Source of the DNA: Streptomyces hyaluromycini | Lineage (GTDB): Bacteria > Actinomycetota > Actinomycetes > Streptomycetales > Streptomycetaceae | Length of the DNA: 64,000 bases | Reading direction: 5' to 3' | Assembly: GCF_002217755.1 (NCBI RefSeq) | Contig: NZ_BCFL01000016.1 | Span: 540,319 to 604,318, forward strand | Shown: positions 23,329 through 31,921 of the stretch, one piece after another | Layout of the letters: the number at the start of each line of letters is the position of its first letter | Position numbering within the stretch: the stretch's first letter is position 1 | Notes under the pieces: generated by a model | What the model was told of the DNA's origin: nothing | The model's database searches: none | The model's input: only the letters and a program-made list of their open reading frames with translations | Made by a program: the position numbers and the translations under genes

Positions 23329-24810
23329 TCACTTGCCGGGCGAGTCCCCGCGGGGCGCGACGATGTCCAGGACGGCCATCATCCCCATGTCCTCGTGGTT
23401 GAGGATGTGGCAGTGCACCACGGTCTTCCCGGTGAAGTCGGTGTAGTGCATGCGGATGACCGCCTTGCCGCGCACGGGCACGTCGATGGTGTCGTACCAG
23501 CCGTGGGCAGGGTCCTGGGGCTTCCCGTCGATGCTCATCAGCTGGAAGTCGTTGGTGTGGATGTGGAAGGAGTGGATCTCGTCGGAGTCGTTGCGGATGG
23601 TCCACTCCTCGACGGTGTCGAGGGTGCCGGTGAAGTCGATCCGGTGCGGGTCGTACAGCCGGCCGTTGATGTAGAACTTCGTGCCCGCCTTGTTCTCCGT
23701 GAGGACGACGGTCCTGCGGGCCGCGATCCTCGCGTTGCTCAGGTCCTCGTGCGGGGCGATGCCGGTCGGCAGGACGGCGCGGCGCACGGGCGTGCCGCCG
23801 GTGACGACGGTGGCGAGGTCGGCCCGGGGGAACTTGTTTCCGGCCGGGCCGGTGTCGTACTTGAGGGTCTCCAGGCGCGTGGTGCCGGGCCTGCCGCCCT
23901 GGACCAGGACGTCGAACCGCGCCCCGGCCGCGATCACGAGCGTGTCCCGGTCGTACGCCTTGCGGACGGGGATGCCGTCCTGGGCGATCACACGGAAGCG
24001 GAAGCCGGGGAGGTGCAGCTTGTAGTAGATGTTGGCGCCGATGTTGGCGAGCCGCCAGAGCTGGGTCTCCCCCGGCCTGATGTCGATCACCGGGTTCTGC
24101 CGGCCGTTGACGGTGCGGTTCGTGGGCGCCCCGATCTTGAGGGGGTGCGTCTTGATCGAGTCGCCTTCGACCTGGAAGTCCTTGAACGCGATGGTGTGTT
24201 CGGTGATGCCCCGCAGGGACGGGGGCAGGTGCTGCTGGAGGCCCTCGACGATGATGACCCCCGACTCGCCGCCGGCGACCTGCTGCGCGGACATCATGTC
24301 CGCGTGCGAGTGGTACCAGAACGTGCCGGTCGGATGGTTGAACGGCAACCGGTACGAGTAGTGGTACGACTGGTTGTACTTGAGGGCGATGAAGACGTCG
24401 TCGGAGGGGCTGCGCGGGGAGACGTGCAGACCGTGCGTGTGCACGTTGGTGTCGTCGGCGATTCGGTTGGTCATGGTCAGGTCGATGCGGTCGCCGGGCC
24501 GTACGCGCAGTGTGGGCGGCATGTACGCCCCGTTGTAGGTGGTGGCGTACAGGTGCCGGTCGCCGACCTGCACCTTGCGGCGTTCCACCACGATGGCCGC
24601 CTTGAGGAGGCCGTCGTGGCTGACCAGTTCCGGCGGGTCCTGCAGCCGTGGTCCGGCCGCGGGGCGGTGGCCGGCCTCCGGCGCGGGCTGCCGGGTGCCG
24701 ATGGGGTCTCCGGCAGGTGTCAGGTCCCCGCAGCCGGCCAGCCAGCCGGTGGCGAGGAGCAGGCCGGCGACCGGCAGGGCCGGCGAGGAACGCATGCGGG
24801 ACCGGGTCAC
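23329..24810 (-). CDS. Lipoprotein multicopper oxidase
   Basis: A 493-aa protein from GTG at 24810, after GGGAGA. A lipobox LAGC puts the modified Cys at residue 27, so it should be anchored outside the membrane. All four copper-site motifs are present: THGLH, WYHSHAD, HSFHIHTND and VHCHILNHEDMGMM, the last holding the type 1 and trinuclear ligands. Three cupredoxin domains fit the length. It is a predicted laccase-like or cuprous oxidase that couples substrate oxidation to reduction of O2 to water; copper tolerance is the usual role for bacterial lipoprotein members. The only near same-strand neighbour is the DoxX gene upstream. Confidence 0.9.
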   Translation of the reverse strand: MTRSRMRSSPALPVAGLLLATGWLAGCGDLTPAGDPIGTRQPAPEAGHRPAAGPRLQDPPELVSHDGLLKAAIVVERRKVQVGDRHLYATTYNGAYMPPTLRVRPGDRIDLTMTNRIADDTNVHTHGLHVSPRSPSDDVFIALKYNQSYHYSYRLPFNHPTGTFWYHSHADMMSAQQVAGGESGVIIVEGLQQHLPPSLRGITEHTIAFKDFQVEGDSIKTHPLKIGAPTNRTVNGRQNPVIDIRPGETQLWRLANIGANIYYKLHLPGFRFRVIAQDGIPVRKAYDRDTLVIAAGARFDVLVQGGRPGTTRLETLKYDTGPAGNKFPRADLATVVTGGTPVRRAVLPTGIAPHEDLSNARIAARRTVVLTENKAGTKFYINGRLYDPHRIDFTGTLDTVEEWTIRNDSDEIHSFHIHTNDFQLMSIDGKPQDPAHGWYDTIDVPVRGKAVIRMHYTDFTGKTVVHCHILNHEDMGMMAVLDIVAPRGDSPGK

Positions 24811-25002
24811 ATCTCTCCCAGAAGAACCGAGCGACCGGACGGCGGTGCCACGCCCGGCGGGGCCGGGATGTACGGCCGGAATGCAGGAGAAATGTAGGAG
24901 GGGCGGGCCGGCCGTTCGGCGTGCCACGCGCACGCGGCGGCGGCAACCACTCCGGTCGGCCGGGCTTCCACACGGATGGCGGCAGTCCCGCTGCTCAGAT
25001 GT

Positions 25003-25659
25003 TCAGATGCTCAGTGCGATCGCGGCACCGATGCCGCCCAGACCGAGCGCGACGGCGGCGGCGGGCCAGCCGTCCGAACGCCAGGGGAAGAACCGGTCGA
25101 CGGACAGCCGGCCCGGGCCGATGGCGGCGAGGGCGAAGGCGACGACGCAGATGGCGACGCTGTACTCGACTCCGCCGTTCTGGATCCACAGGCCGTGCGC
25201 GCCGCTCACGGTCGCCATGGCGTTGATCATCACGCCGATGACGGCGGCGGCCGCTAGCGGAGTGAACAGGCCGACGGCCAGACCGAGGCCTCCGGCGAGT
25301 TCGGAGAGGCCTCCGATCACGGCGAAGAGCTTGCCGGGGTGGTAGCCGAGGGTGTCGAAGCTTCTGCCGGTCGCCGCCAGGCCCGGCCCGCCGAAGATGC
25401 CGAACAGCTTCTGCGCACCGTGACCGGCGATCAGCAGCCCGAAGGTCAGCCTGATCAGCAGCAGCCCGCACTCGGCGGCGGACAGCCGGGCAACCGGACC
25501 GGCGGCGTGCGTCCCGCCCGGCGGGCCCGAGGCGGTCCTGGGCTGATCGGGGGGCCTGCGGCGCTCCGCGGCGGGGGCGACGGGGGCCGCAGGGGCGCGT
25601 AGCTGGGTCAGTGACAGGAGATGGGTTCTGCCGAAGGGGTGGAAATGCAGTGCACGCAT
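25003..25659 (-). CDS. DoxX-family integral membrane protein
   Basis: A 218-aa protein; the ATG at 25659 has GAAGG 8 nt upstream. A disordered N-terminal region of about 70 residues (Ala/Pro-rich) comes before a DoxX domain: GLLLIRLTFGLLIAGHGAQK, FGGPGL, LGYHPGKLFAVIGGLSELAG, then two more helices, with an extra hydrophobic helix at the end. DoxX proteins are four-helix membrane proteins tied to thiol or oxidative stress in actinobacteria. It lies upstream of the multicopper oxidase on the same strand, 190 bp apart, so shared control is possible but not shown. Confidence 0.85.
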   Translation of the reverse strand: MRALHFHPFGRTHLLSLTQLRAPAAPVAPAAERRRPPDQPRTASGPPGGTHAAGPVARLSAAECGLLLIRLTFGLLIAGHGAQKLFGIFGGPGLAATGRSFDTLGYHPGKLFAVIGGLSELAGGLGLAVGLFTPLAAAAVIGVMINAMATVSGAHGLWIQNGGVEYSVAICVVAFALAAIGPGRLSVDRFFPWRSDGWPAAAVALGLGGIGAAIALSI

Positions 25660-25765
25660 GACAATGCCTTCACAGGTGGGGACAAGCCGGTCTGCCCGCC
25701 CTGCGGCGGGCCCTCCCCCACCACCCAGCATTGCGCCATCACGTCGTCATAACCAATGACATGTT

Positions 25766-25782
25766 GAAATATGCACTATTTC
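25766..25782. promoter_or_regulatory. AT-rich palindrome upstream of the DoxX gene
   Basis: GAAATA-tgcac-TATTTC is a perfect inverted repeat in an AT-rich patch about 107 nt upstream of the DoxX start. It resembles operators of MarR-type repressors. No regulator gene is adjacent. The rest of the 312-bp gap 25660-25971 shows no gene. Confidence 0.45.
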
Positions 25783-25971
25783 GATCGGCGATAACCGGCC
25801 CGGCCGAGGGGACACGGCGCAGCCCGGTGACGCGACCGCCCGGGGGCACGACCGCCCAGGGCGCCGCGACGAGGATCCGAACGACACCGAAGGGGCAACC
25901 ACGGTGACGGATCGTCAGGCGGATGGAGGCGCGCACCGGATACATGCCCGTGCACCACCGGCCGGGGCCTC

Positions 25972-27180
25972 TCACGCGGAGCGTTTGCGAGCCGACGCCG
26001 TCTTTTTGGCCGACGTCTTTTTGGCCGACGTCTTCTTGGCCGCCGCCCTCTTCTCCTCCGATGTCTTCGCCGTCGACTTCCTGGCCGCGGACTTCTTGGC
26101 CGTGGACTCCTCCGCCACAGACTTCGCGGTGGTCGTCTTCACCGCCGTCGCCCTCTTCGGCGAGGTCGCCGCCTTCGTCGCCGTCCTCGTCGCCGTCCTC
26201 GTCGCCGTCGCCGTCGCCGTCCTCGTCGCCGTCCTCGTCGCCGCCTTCGTCGCCGTCCTCGTCGCCGTCGTCGTCGCCGTCCTCGTCGCCGCCTGCTTCC
26301 TGGCCGCCGTCTCCTTCGCAGCCGCCCCCGGCCTCTTGCCGCTCGTGCTCGGCAGCGGCGTGACCTCCGCGCCCTCCACGCCCTCCACGCCCTCCACGCC
26401 CTCCCCCCTCGACTCCTTCGCCGCCCGCACGCTCTTCTCCAGGGCCGCCATCAGGTCGAGGACCTTGCCGCCCGGCGCCGGCCCGGGGGCCTCCGGCGGG
26501 GTCTCGCCGGCCGCCTTCGCGGCGACGACCTCCTCCAGGGCCTCCCGGTACTCGTCGTGCAGGTCCTCCAGGTCGACCTCGCCCAGGGTGTCCATCAGGG
26601 CGTCCGCGAGGTCGAGTTCCTTGTCGCGGACGGTGACGTCGGCGTCGGGGGCGACACCCTCGGGAGCGCGCACCTCGTCCGGCCAGAGCAGGCCGTGCAT
26701 GGCGATGGCGTCGCCCACCACCCGGAGCATGCCGAGGCGTTCGCGGCCGCGCAGCGCGTACTTCGCGATGGCCACCTTGCGGCTGCGCTTCAGGGCCTCC
26801 CGCAGGAGGATGTACGGCTTCGCCGCGGGGGCGCCCGAGGCCGCCAGGTAGTACGCCGCGTCCATCTGGAGCGGATCGATCCGGTCGGCGGGGACGAACG
26901 CGACGATCTCGATCGTGCGGGCGGTGGGGATGGGCAGGTGGGACAGGTCGTCGTCGGTGATCGGGACGATCGTGCCGTCGGCGTCCTCGTATCCCTTGCC
27001 GATCTCCGACTGGGTGACCTCACGGTCCTCCAGCTCGCAGAACTTGCGGTAGCGGATGCGGCCGTTGTCCTCGGTGTGGACCTGGCGGAAGGAGATCGAG
27101 TGGCTCTCCGTGGCGTTCACCAGCTTGATCGGGATGCTGACGAGCCCGAAGGAGATCGCGCCGTTCCAGATGGATCGCAC
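25972..27180 (-). CDS. ku: Ku DNA end-binding protein with a long basic tail
   Basis: A 402-aa protein; GTG at 27180 gives the usual Ku start VRSIWNGAISFGLVSIP, with GGAGGG upstream. Residues 1-270 are the bacterial Ku homodimer core (VSIPIKLVNATESHSISFRQ, RKFCELEDREVTQSEIGKG). It binds double-strand ends for non-homologous end joining. The last ~130 residues are unusual: a Thr/Ala/Lys/Arg run of TATRTATKA-type repeats followed by KKTSAKKTSAKK, much like the histone H1-type tails of some actinobacterial DNA-binding proteins. Such tails add sequence-independent DNA binding. The gene diverges from the LigD polymerase gene. Confidence 0.95.
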   Translation of the reverse strand: MRSIWNGAISFGLVSIPIKLVNATESHSISFRQVHTEDNGRIRYRKFCELEDREVTQSEIGKGYEDADGTIVPITDDDLSHLPIPTARTIEIVAFVPADRIDPLQMDAAYYLAASGAPAAKPYILLREALKRSRKVAIAKYALRGRERLGMLRVVGDAIAMHGLLWPDEVRAPEGVAPDADVTVRDKELDLADALMDTLGEVDLEDLHDEYREALEEVVAAKAAGETPPEAPGPAPGGKVLDLMAALEKSVRAAKESRGEGVEGVEGVEGAEVTPLPSTSGKRPGAAAKETAARKQAATRTATTTATRTATKAATRTATRTATATATRTATRTATKAATSPKRATAVKTTTAKSVAEESTAKKSAARKSTAKTSEEKRAAAKKTSAKKTSAKKTASARKRSA

Positions 27181-27201
27181 GTGCGGCTTCCCTCCGTCCA
27201 G

Positions 27202-27211
27202 GGTGTACACC
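27202..27211. promoter_or_regulatory. Palindrome between divergent ku and polymerase genes
   Basis: GGTGTACACC is a perfect 10-bp palindrome in the 52-bp gap between the two NHEJ start codons. A regulator bound here could control both genes. The polymerase gene has no visible Shine-Dalgarno site and may be leaderless. Confidence 0.45.
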
Positions 27212-27232
27212 TTTGTGTGAGATTGTCATCGT

Positions 27233-28114
27233 ATGACGCCGATCACGGAGGTGGACGGGCGAAGGGTCGCGCTCAGCAACCTGGAGAAGGTGCTCTATCC
27301 GGCGACCGGGTTCACCAAGGGCGAGCTGCTGCACTACTACGCGACGACGTCCGGGGTCCTGCTGCCGCATCTGCGGGACCGGCCGGTGTCCTTCCTGCGG
27401 TACCCGGACGGTCCTGAAGGCCAGGTGTTCTTCACCAAGAACGTGCCGCCGGGTACGCCCGAGTGGGTCACGACCGCCGAGGTGCCGCGGTCGGATGGGG
27501 CGGCCCGGATGGTGCTGGTGCAGGACCTCGCGAGTCTGATCTGGGCGGCGAACCTGGTCACCGAGTTCCACACGCACCAGTGGCTGGTGCGGACACCGGA
27601 CGAGGCCGACCGGATCGTCCTCGACCTGGACCCCGGCGCCCCGGCGACGGTGGTGCAGTGCTGCGAGGTCGCGCTCTGGCTCCGGGAGCGGCTGGCGGCG
27701 GACGGGATCGAGGCGTATGCCAAGACGGCCGGTTCGAAGGGGCTGCATCTGCTGGCGGCGGTGCGGGGGGCGTCCAGCGAGCGGGTGAGCGAGTACGCGA
27801 AGGAGCTGGCCGTGGCGGCGGAGCGGGCGATGCCGCGGCTGGTGGTGCACCGGATGACGCGGAGTCTGCGGCCGGGGAAGGTGTTCGTGGACTGGAGCCA
27901 GAACGCGGCACGGAAGACGACGGCCACGCCGTACACGCTGCGGGCACGGCGGGAGCCGACGGTGTCGGCGCCGGTGACGTGGCAGGAGGTCGCGGAGTGC
28001 CGGGCCGCGGGCCAGCTGGCGTTCCGGGCGGGGGACATCATGCCGCGCGTCCAGGACCACGGGGACCTGCTGGCCCCGCTGCTGGACGCGGAGCGCGCGG
28101 CGGCACTGCCCTGA
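27233..28114 (+). CDS. LigD-type DNA polymerase/primase (PolDom) for NHEJ
   Basis: A 293-aa stand-alone polymerase domain of the archaeo-eukaryotic primase fold. Typical segments are ALSNLEKVLYPATGFTKGEL, the catalytic strand RIVLDLDPG with the D-x-D pair, the KTAGSKGLHLL segment with substrate-binding Ser/His, and KVFVDWSQN with the third Asp. It fills gaps and adds nucleotides at broken ends with Ku and an ATP-dependent ligase. In Streptomyces the ligase is often encoded elsewhere, as here. Divergence from ku by 52 bp supports the role. Confidence 0.95.
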   Translation: MTPITEVDGRRVALSNLEKVLYPATGFTKGELLHYYATTSGVLLPHLRDRPVSFLRYPDGPEGQVFFTKNVPPGTPEWVTTAEVPRSDGAARMVLVQDLASLIWAANLVTEFHTHQWLVRTPDEADRIVLDLDPGAPATVVQCCEVALWLRERLAADGIEAYAKTAGSKGLHLLAAVRGASSERVSEYAKELAVAAERAMPRLVVHRMTRSLRPGKVFVDWSQNAARKTTATPYTLRARREPTVSAPVTWQEVAECRAAGQLAFRAGDIMPRVQDHGDLLAPLLDAERAAALP

Positions 28115-28136
28115 GGGGCCGTCGCCCTGCGGAGCC

Positions 28137-28940
28137 CTACACCCTCGCCCACGTGTTGCGGTCCCTCGCCATGGCGTGCAGGGCCTCCACGTCCGCCGGC
28201 TTGAGGACGCCGCCCAGGCGGGACAGGCTGTCCAGGTCCCGGTCGCGGAGGATGTGGACCTCGCGCGGCGGGGCCGTCAGCCTGACGTCCGCCGGCTCGA
28301 TCAGGGCCAGGACCGGACGGACCTCCGCCGTGAGGGCGTACGAGGCCCGGTCGGCGTCCGCCCGCAGGCGGCGCAGGAGAGGCTGGGGGTCACGGCGCCC
28401 CAGCGTGATCATCGGGTCGGCGACCAGGACCTTCTGCTTGCGGGCGTAGAGGGAGTACACGCAGAACAGGCCGCCGGGCCCGATCAGCAGGTGGTGCAGG
28501 CGGTCGCCGCCGGGCAGCGGGACGGAGTGCAGGGCGTGCCAGCCGGCTCCGTCCAACTGGTCCAGCGCGTCGCCGACGGTCTGTTCCGCGGTCAGGGAAC
28601 GGCGGCGCGGGTCGGGGCGCAGACGGTGGGCCGGACCGGGGTCCCGGTCGAGCGCGACCAGCAGCGCCTCGCCGGGGCGGTTGGGCGCCAGGTCGTCGTC
28701 GGGATGCAGGGTCAGCCGCGCCAGTTCCGCGGGGGTCGGCACGGGTGGCGGCCCGATCGTGACCGAGCCGGTCAGGAACGGCCTCAGGGTCTCCAGTACG
28801 TCGTCCCGCCGCTCCTCGCTGAGCAGGTTGACCCGGCCCGCCTCACGGTCGTACCAGGCGATGTTCCTTCCGTCCGTGAGGCATACGTACAGTCGCTCCT
28901 GACCGTGCCGCCAGGTCGGCACGACGCGCAGTCCGCTCAT
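28137..28940 (-). CDS. NERD-domain protein
   Basis: A 267-aa protein from ATG at 28940 (GAGGGGTG upstream). Residues about 120-230 match the NERD (nuclease-related) domain: AEQTVGDALDQL, GWHALHSVPLPGG, then DHLLIGPGGLFCVYS-type strands and a KVLVAD strand. The N-terminal 100 residues include GLRVVPTWRHGQERLYVCL. NERD resembles the REase fold, but the acidic site here is not clearly complete; the role in DNA processing is predicted only. It converges with the polymerase gene, 22 bp apart. Confidence 0.8.
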   Translation of the reverse strand: MSGLRVVPTWRHGQERLYVCLTDGRNIAWYDREAGRVNLLSEERRDDVLETLRPFLTGSVTIGPPPVPTPAELARLTLHPDDDLAPNRPGEALLVALDRDPGPAHRLRPDPRRRSLTAEQTVGDALDQLDGAGWHALHSVPLPGGDRLHHLLIGPGGLFCVYSLYARKQKVLVADPMITLGRRDPQPLLRRLRADADRASYALTAEVRPVLALIEPADVRLTAPPREVHILRDRDLDSLSRLGGVLKPADVEALHAMARDRNTWARV

Positions 28941-29041
28941 TGCGTCATCACCCCTCGACCATGGGAACAGGCGGGGTGCTCCAGGGGCAAGAACCCCGCT
29001 ACCTTTGACAGGGGTTGGCGCGCGCAGCGGGGAGGCGCCGG

Positions 29042-29548
29042 GTGCGGATCCGTGGGGAGCAGTACGACGTGCCGGCTCCGGACAGTCCCTGGAGCGAGGT
29101 GCTGCCCGGGCTGTGGATGGGCGGTCACGAGTTCCGGGGGCCTTCGGGGCGGCTGGAGCCCGCCGTGGTGCGGGACGAGTTCGACCTGGTGCAGAGTCTG
29201 CTGCGGCTGCCCGGGCACGGTCCGGACGCCGGGATCGAGCACCATGTGTGGCCGATACCGGACGGGCCGCTGGACGGCACCCAGCTGGCGGGGGTGATGC
29301 GCCTCGCGCTGGCGGCCAGCGAGGCCCTGGACACGGGGCGGTCGGTGCTGGTGCGCTGCTACAGCGGGTACAACCGGTCCGGGCTCGTGGTCGCGCAGGC
29401 GCTGGTGCACCAGGGGCGTACGACGGAGGAGGCGATCCGGCTGGTGCGGGCCCGGCGCTCGCCCTGGGCGCTGCACAACGAACTGTTCGTGGCCTATCTG
29501 CGGGCCGGTCTGTCCACCGCCCGGCTCCTGGAGGAGCTCGCCGAGTAG
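29042..29548 (+). CDS. Dual-specificity / tyrosine phosphatase-like protein
   Basis: A 168-aa protein. The GTG at 29042 has GGGAGG about 7 nt upstream; a TTG at 29015 is the alternative. The P-loop of cysteine phosphatases is clear: VLVRCYSGYNRSGLV, giving C-x5-R with Cys as nucleophile. The upstream general-acid loop may be WPIPDGPL. It is likely a protein phosphatase of the DSP/atypical family. It starts about 100 bp from the divergent NERD gene. Confidence 0.85.
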   Translation: MRIRGEQYDVPAPDSPWSEVLPGLWMGGHEFRGPSGRLEPAVVRDEFDLVQSLLRLPGHGPDAGIEHHVWPIPDGPLDGTQLAGVMRLALAASEALDTGRSVLVRCYSGYNRSGLVVAQALVHQGRTTEEAIRLVRARRSPWALHNELFVAYLRAGLSTARLLEELAE

Positions 29549-29669
29549 CCTCTCCCCTGCACCGGCCCCTGCACCGCCCCCGAGGTGCAAAAAGGACTTC
29601 CCTACGAATCCACGAATAGGGTGTACGGGGCCGTCCCCCGCCCACCGACCCCGCCGAGCCAGGAGCAGC

Positions 29670-30416
29670 GTGCCAGCCCGTCGTCCCGTCCGTGCCGCCG
29701 TGACCGCGGCCGCCGTCGCGCTGCTGACGGTGACCGCGGCCGGCTGCGGCGACTCCGGCGGGCTGCGCGCGGCAGGGGCGGCCCCGACCGCGATCAGCCC
29801 CGCGAAGCTCTGGCCCGACCTGCGGCCGGCGTCCAGCCCGGCCTGGCCCTACGACGAGGGCAGCACGGAGACCGTCAAGGGGATCACGGTTCCCGGCGAC
29901 GACATCCGCGGGGTGGATCCGGTGGCCGTCGTACGGGCGGAGATCGCCTCGGATCCGGCGGACTACGGGGCCACGGGGGCGTACCACGAGACCGCGGACC
30001 GGATGAAGGAGTGCTCGGCGGGCGGCGGCGGGGCGCGGTGTCCGCTGCTGAAGCCGTACTACCGGGACCTCACCGGGGACGGGCGGGACGAGCTCACGCT
30101 CGGCTTCCGGCTGTATCCGACGAACCAGACCGCGCTGCGTGTGTACACCGTCGCGAAGCACCGGCTGGTGCAGGTCCTCGACGACAACGACGCGATCATC
30201 GGCGTGGAGCTGGCCGGGCGGACGGTGATCGTGCGGTCGCCGGCCGGGATCAGCGGGTACGAGTACCGGACGACCTGGGCGTGGGACCCGGAGCGCAAGG
30301 CGATGGTGTTCTCCCGGGACGAGTTCCTGCGCACCGGCAAGGGCCGGCACACCCACACCCCGGTGCCGTCGGCATCGGCATCGGCATCGGCATCGGCTTC
30401 GGCGGGCGCGCGATGA
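29670..30416 (+). CDS. Lipoprotein coupled to a histidine kinase
   Basis: A 248-aa protein from GTG at 29670 with AGGAG upstream. The signal sequence ends in a lipobox TAAGC (Cys near residue 26). The mature part has a DLTGDGRDELTLGF motif, an EF-hand or FG-GAP-like loop, and beta-rich strands to residue ~225. The end is a (Ser-Ala)n tail made from a GGCATC hexamer repeat. Its stop overlaps the kinase start as ATGA, so the two are co-translated. It may be the extracytoplasmic partner of that kinase (inference). Confidence 0.85.
   Translation: MPARRPVRAAVTAAAVALLTVTAAGCGDSGGLRAAGAAPTAISPAKLWPDLRPASSPAWPYDEGSTETVKGITVPGDDIRGVDPVAVVRAEIASDPADYGATGAYHETADRMKECSAGGGGARCPLLKPYYRDLTGDGRDELTLGFRLYPTNQTALRVYTVAKHRLVQVLDDNDAIIGVELAGRTVIVRSPAGISGYEYRTTWAWDPERKAMVFSRDEFLRTGKGRHTHTPVPSASASASASASAGAR
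30371..30403 (+). repeat. Hexamer repeat GGCATC at the end of the lipoprotein gene
   Basis: Four GGCATC units plus a variant GGCTTC code for the alternating Ser/Ala tail. Loss or gain of units keeps the frame and only changes tail length. Confidence 0.8.
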
Positions 30417-31648
30417 GGCTCCCGCACTGGGCCGGGACGCTCGCGGCGAAGTCGGCGGCGTTCATCACGGTGATGTGCTGTGCGCTGGCCGCGCTGCTCG
30501 GCGTCCTGGTGCATGTGTCGGTGACCGACCAGACCGTCGCACAGGCCCGCGATCAGGCGCTGGCCCGGCTGGCGGAGGCGACGACCGCCTACGAGGCGGG
30601 CGACGCGCTGCCGCGGGGCGCCCGCGTCGACCCGCGCGGGCTGCCGCCGCGGCTGCGGGCGCTGGCGCTGACCGGGGAGCGCGGCACGATGGTCGCCCGG
30701 GACGAGGACGACGGTCATCCCGTGATGTGGGCGGCGGGCCCGGCCGACCGGAACCGGTCGCTCGCGGTGGCCGTCGACTACTCCCAGCAGGCCAGCACCA
30801 TCGCCGGCCTGGACCGCTCCATCCTCTGGTCGTCGGCGCTCGCCATCGGGGCGACCCTGCTGGTCGGCGCGTTCGCGGTGACCCGGGTGACCCGGCGGCT
30901 GCACGGCACCGCCCAGGTGGCCCGGCGGATCAGCGCCGGGGACCTGGACGCCCGTGTGCACGACCCCCGGACCAAGGACCCGACCCGCCCGCAGGACGAG
31001 GTGGCCGCGGTCGCCGCCGCGCTGGACGGGATGGCCGCGTCGCTGCAGAGCAAGCTGCTGAGCGAGCAGCGGTTCACGGCCGACGTGGCGCACGAGCTGC
31101 GGACGCCGCTGACGGGGCTGCACGCGGCGGCGGAACTGCTGCCTCCGGGGCGGCCGACGGAACTGGTGCGGGACCGGGTGGCCGCGCTGCGCACGCTCAC
31201 CGAGGACCTGCTGGAGATCTCCCGCCTCGACGCGGGCCGGGAGCGGCTGGAGACCGACGCGGAGGCGCTGGGCACGCTGGCCGAGCGGGTGGTGCGGGCG
31301 TCCGGGACGGAGACCGAGGTGAAGGTCGTACGGGACGTGTGGGTGGAGACCGACCGGCGGCGGCTGGAGCGGGTGCTGGGGAACCTGATCGCCAACGCGC
31401 ACCGGCACGGGCGGGGGCCCGTGGTGCTGACGGTGGAGGGGAAGGAGGTCACCGTGCGGGACCACGGGGCCGGCTATCCCGAGTACCTGGTGGCACACGG
31501 CCCGCAGCGGTTCCGGACGGAGGGCGGGACCAAGGGGCACGGGCTGGGGCTGACGATCGCGGTGGGGCAGGCGGAGGTGCTGGGGGCGCGGCTGTCGTTC
31601 GCGAACGCGATCGATGGCGGGGCGGTGGCGACGCTGACGCTCCCGTAG
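30413..31648 (+). CDS. Sensor histidine kinase without adjacent response regulator
   Basis: A 411-aa kinase. It has membrane helices at about 14-35 and 135-158, an extracellular loop of ~100 residues, and a HAMP segment (RRLHGTAQVARRISAGDLDA). The HisKA box VAHELRTPLTG has phospho-acceptor H227, and a HATPase domain carries NLIANAHRHG and GHGLGLTIA. It is co-translated with the lipoprotein before it. No response regulator lies nearby, so it is an orphan or signals to a distant partner. Confidence 0.9.
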   Translation: MRLPHWAGTLAAKSAAFITVMCCALAALLGVLVHVSVTDQTVAQARDQALARLAEATTAYEAGDALPRGARVDPRGLPPRLRALALTGERGTMVARDEDDGHPVMWAAGPADRNRSLAVAVDYSQQASTIAGLDRSILWSSALAIGATLLVGAFAVTRVTRRLHGTAQVARRISAGDLDARVHDPRTKDPTRPQDEVAAVAAALDGMAASLQSKLLSEQRFTADVAHELRTPLTGLHAAAELLPPGRPTELVRDRVAALRTLTEDLLEISRLDAGRERLETDAEALGTLAERVVRASGTETEVKVVRDVWVETDRRRLERVLGNLIANAHRHGRGPVVLTVEGKEVTVRDHGAGYPEYLVAHGPQRFRTEGGTKGHGLGLTIAVGQAEVLGARLSFANAIDGGAVATLTLP

Positions 31649-31689
31649 GGGGATGCGGGTGGTGCGCGCGGCCGCGGGTGGTGTGTGGC

Positions 31690-31780
31690 TGGTCGCGCAG
31701 TTCCCCGCGCCCCTAAAGGGGCTTTTAGGGGCGCGGGGCTGCATTGGATATGCGGCTACCGCCGCGTGGGCGCGAGCAAC
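31690..31780 (+). repeat. GC-rich intergenic repeat, copy 1
   Basis: A member of the dispersed family described in the findings: CGCGCAGTTCCCCGCG, a GCGCCCCT/AGGGGCGC hairpin, then ATATGCGGCTACCGCCGCGTG. It lies just after the kinase stop codon and may terminate that transcript. Confidence 0.75.
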
Positions 31781-31921
31781 CCCCACCGGCCGGCACATGC
31801 ACCACTCTCCGTCACTCCCCCTTCGGCTCAACGCAAAAGGCGCCCAACTCACACCCCTCCTAACGTGGCGAATAGTCAGGTTCCCCTATCCACCTGCACC
31901 CCGTCCCGTTCGGAGACCCCC

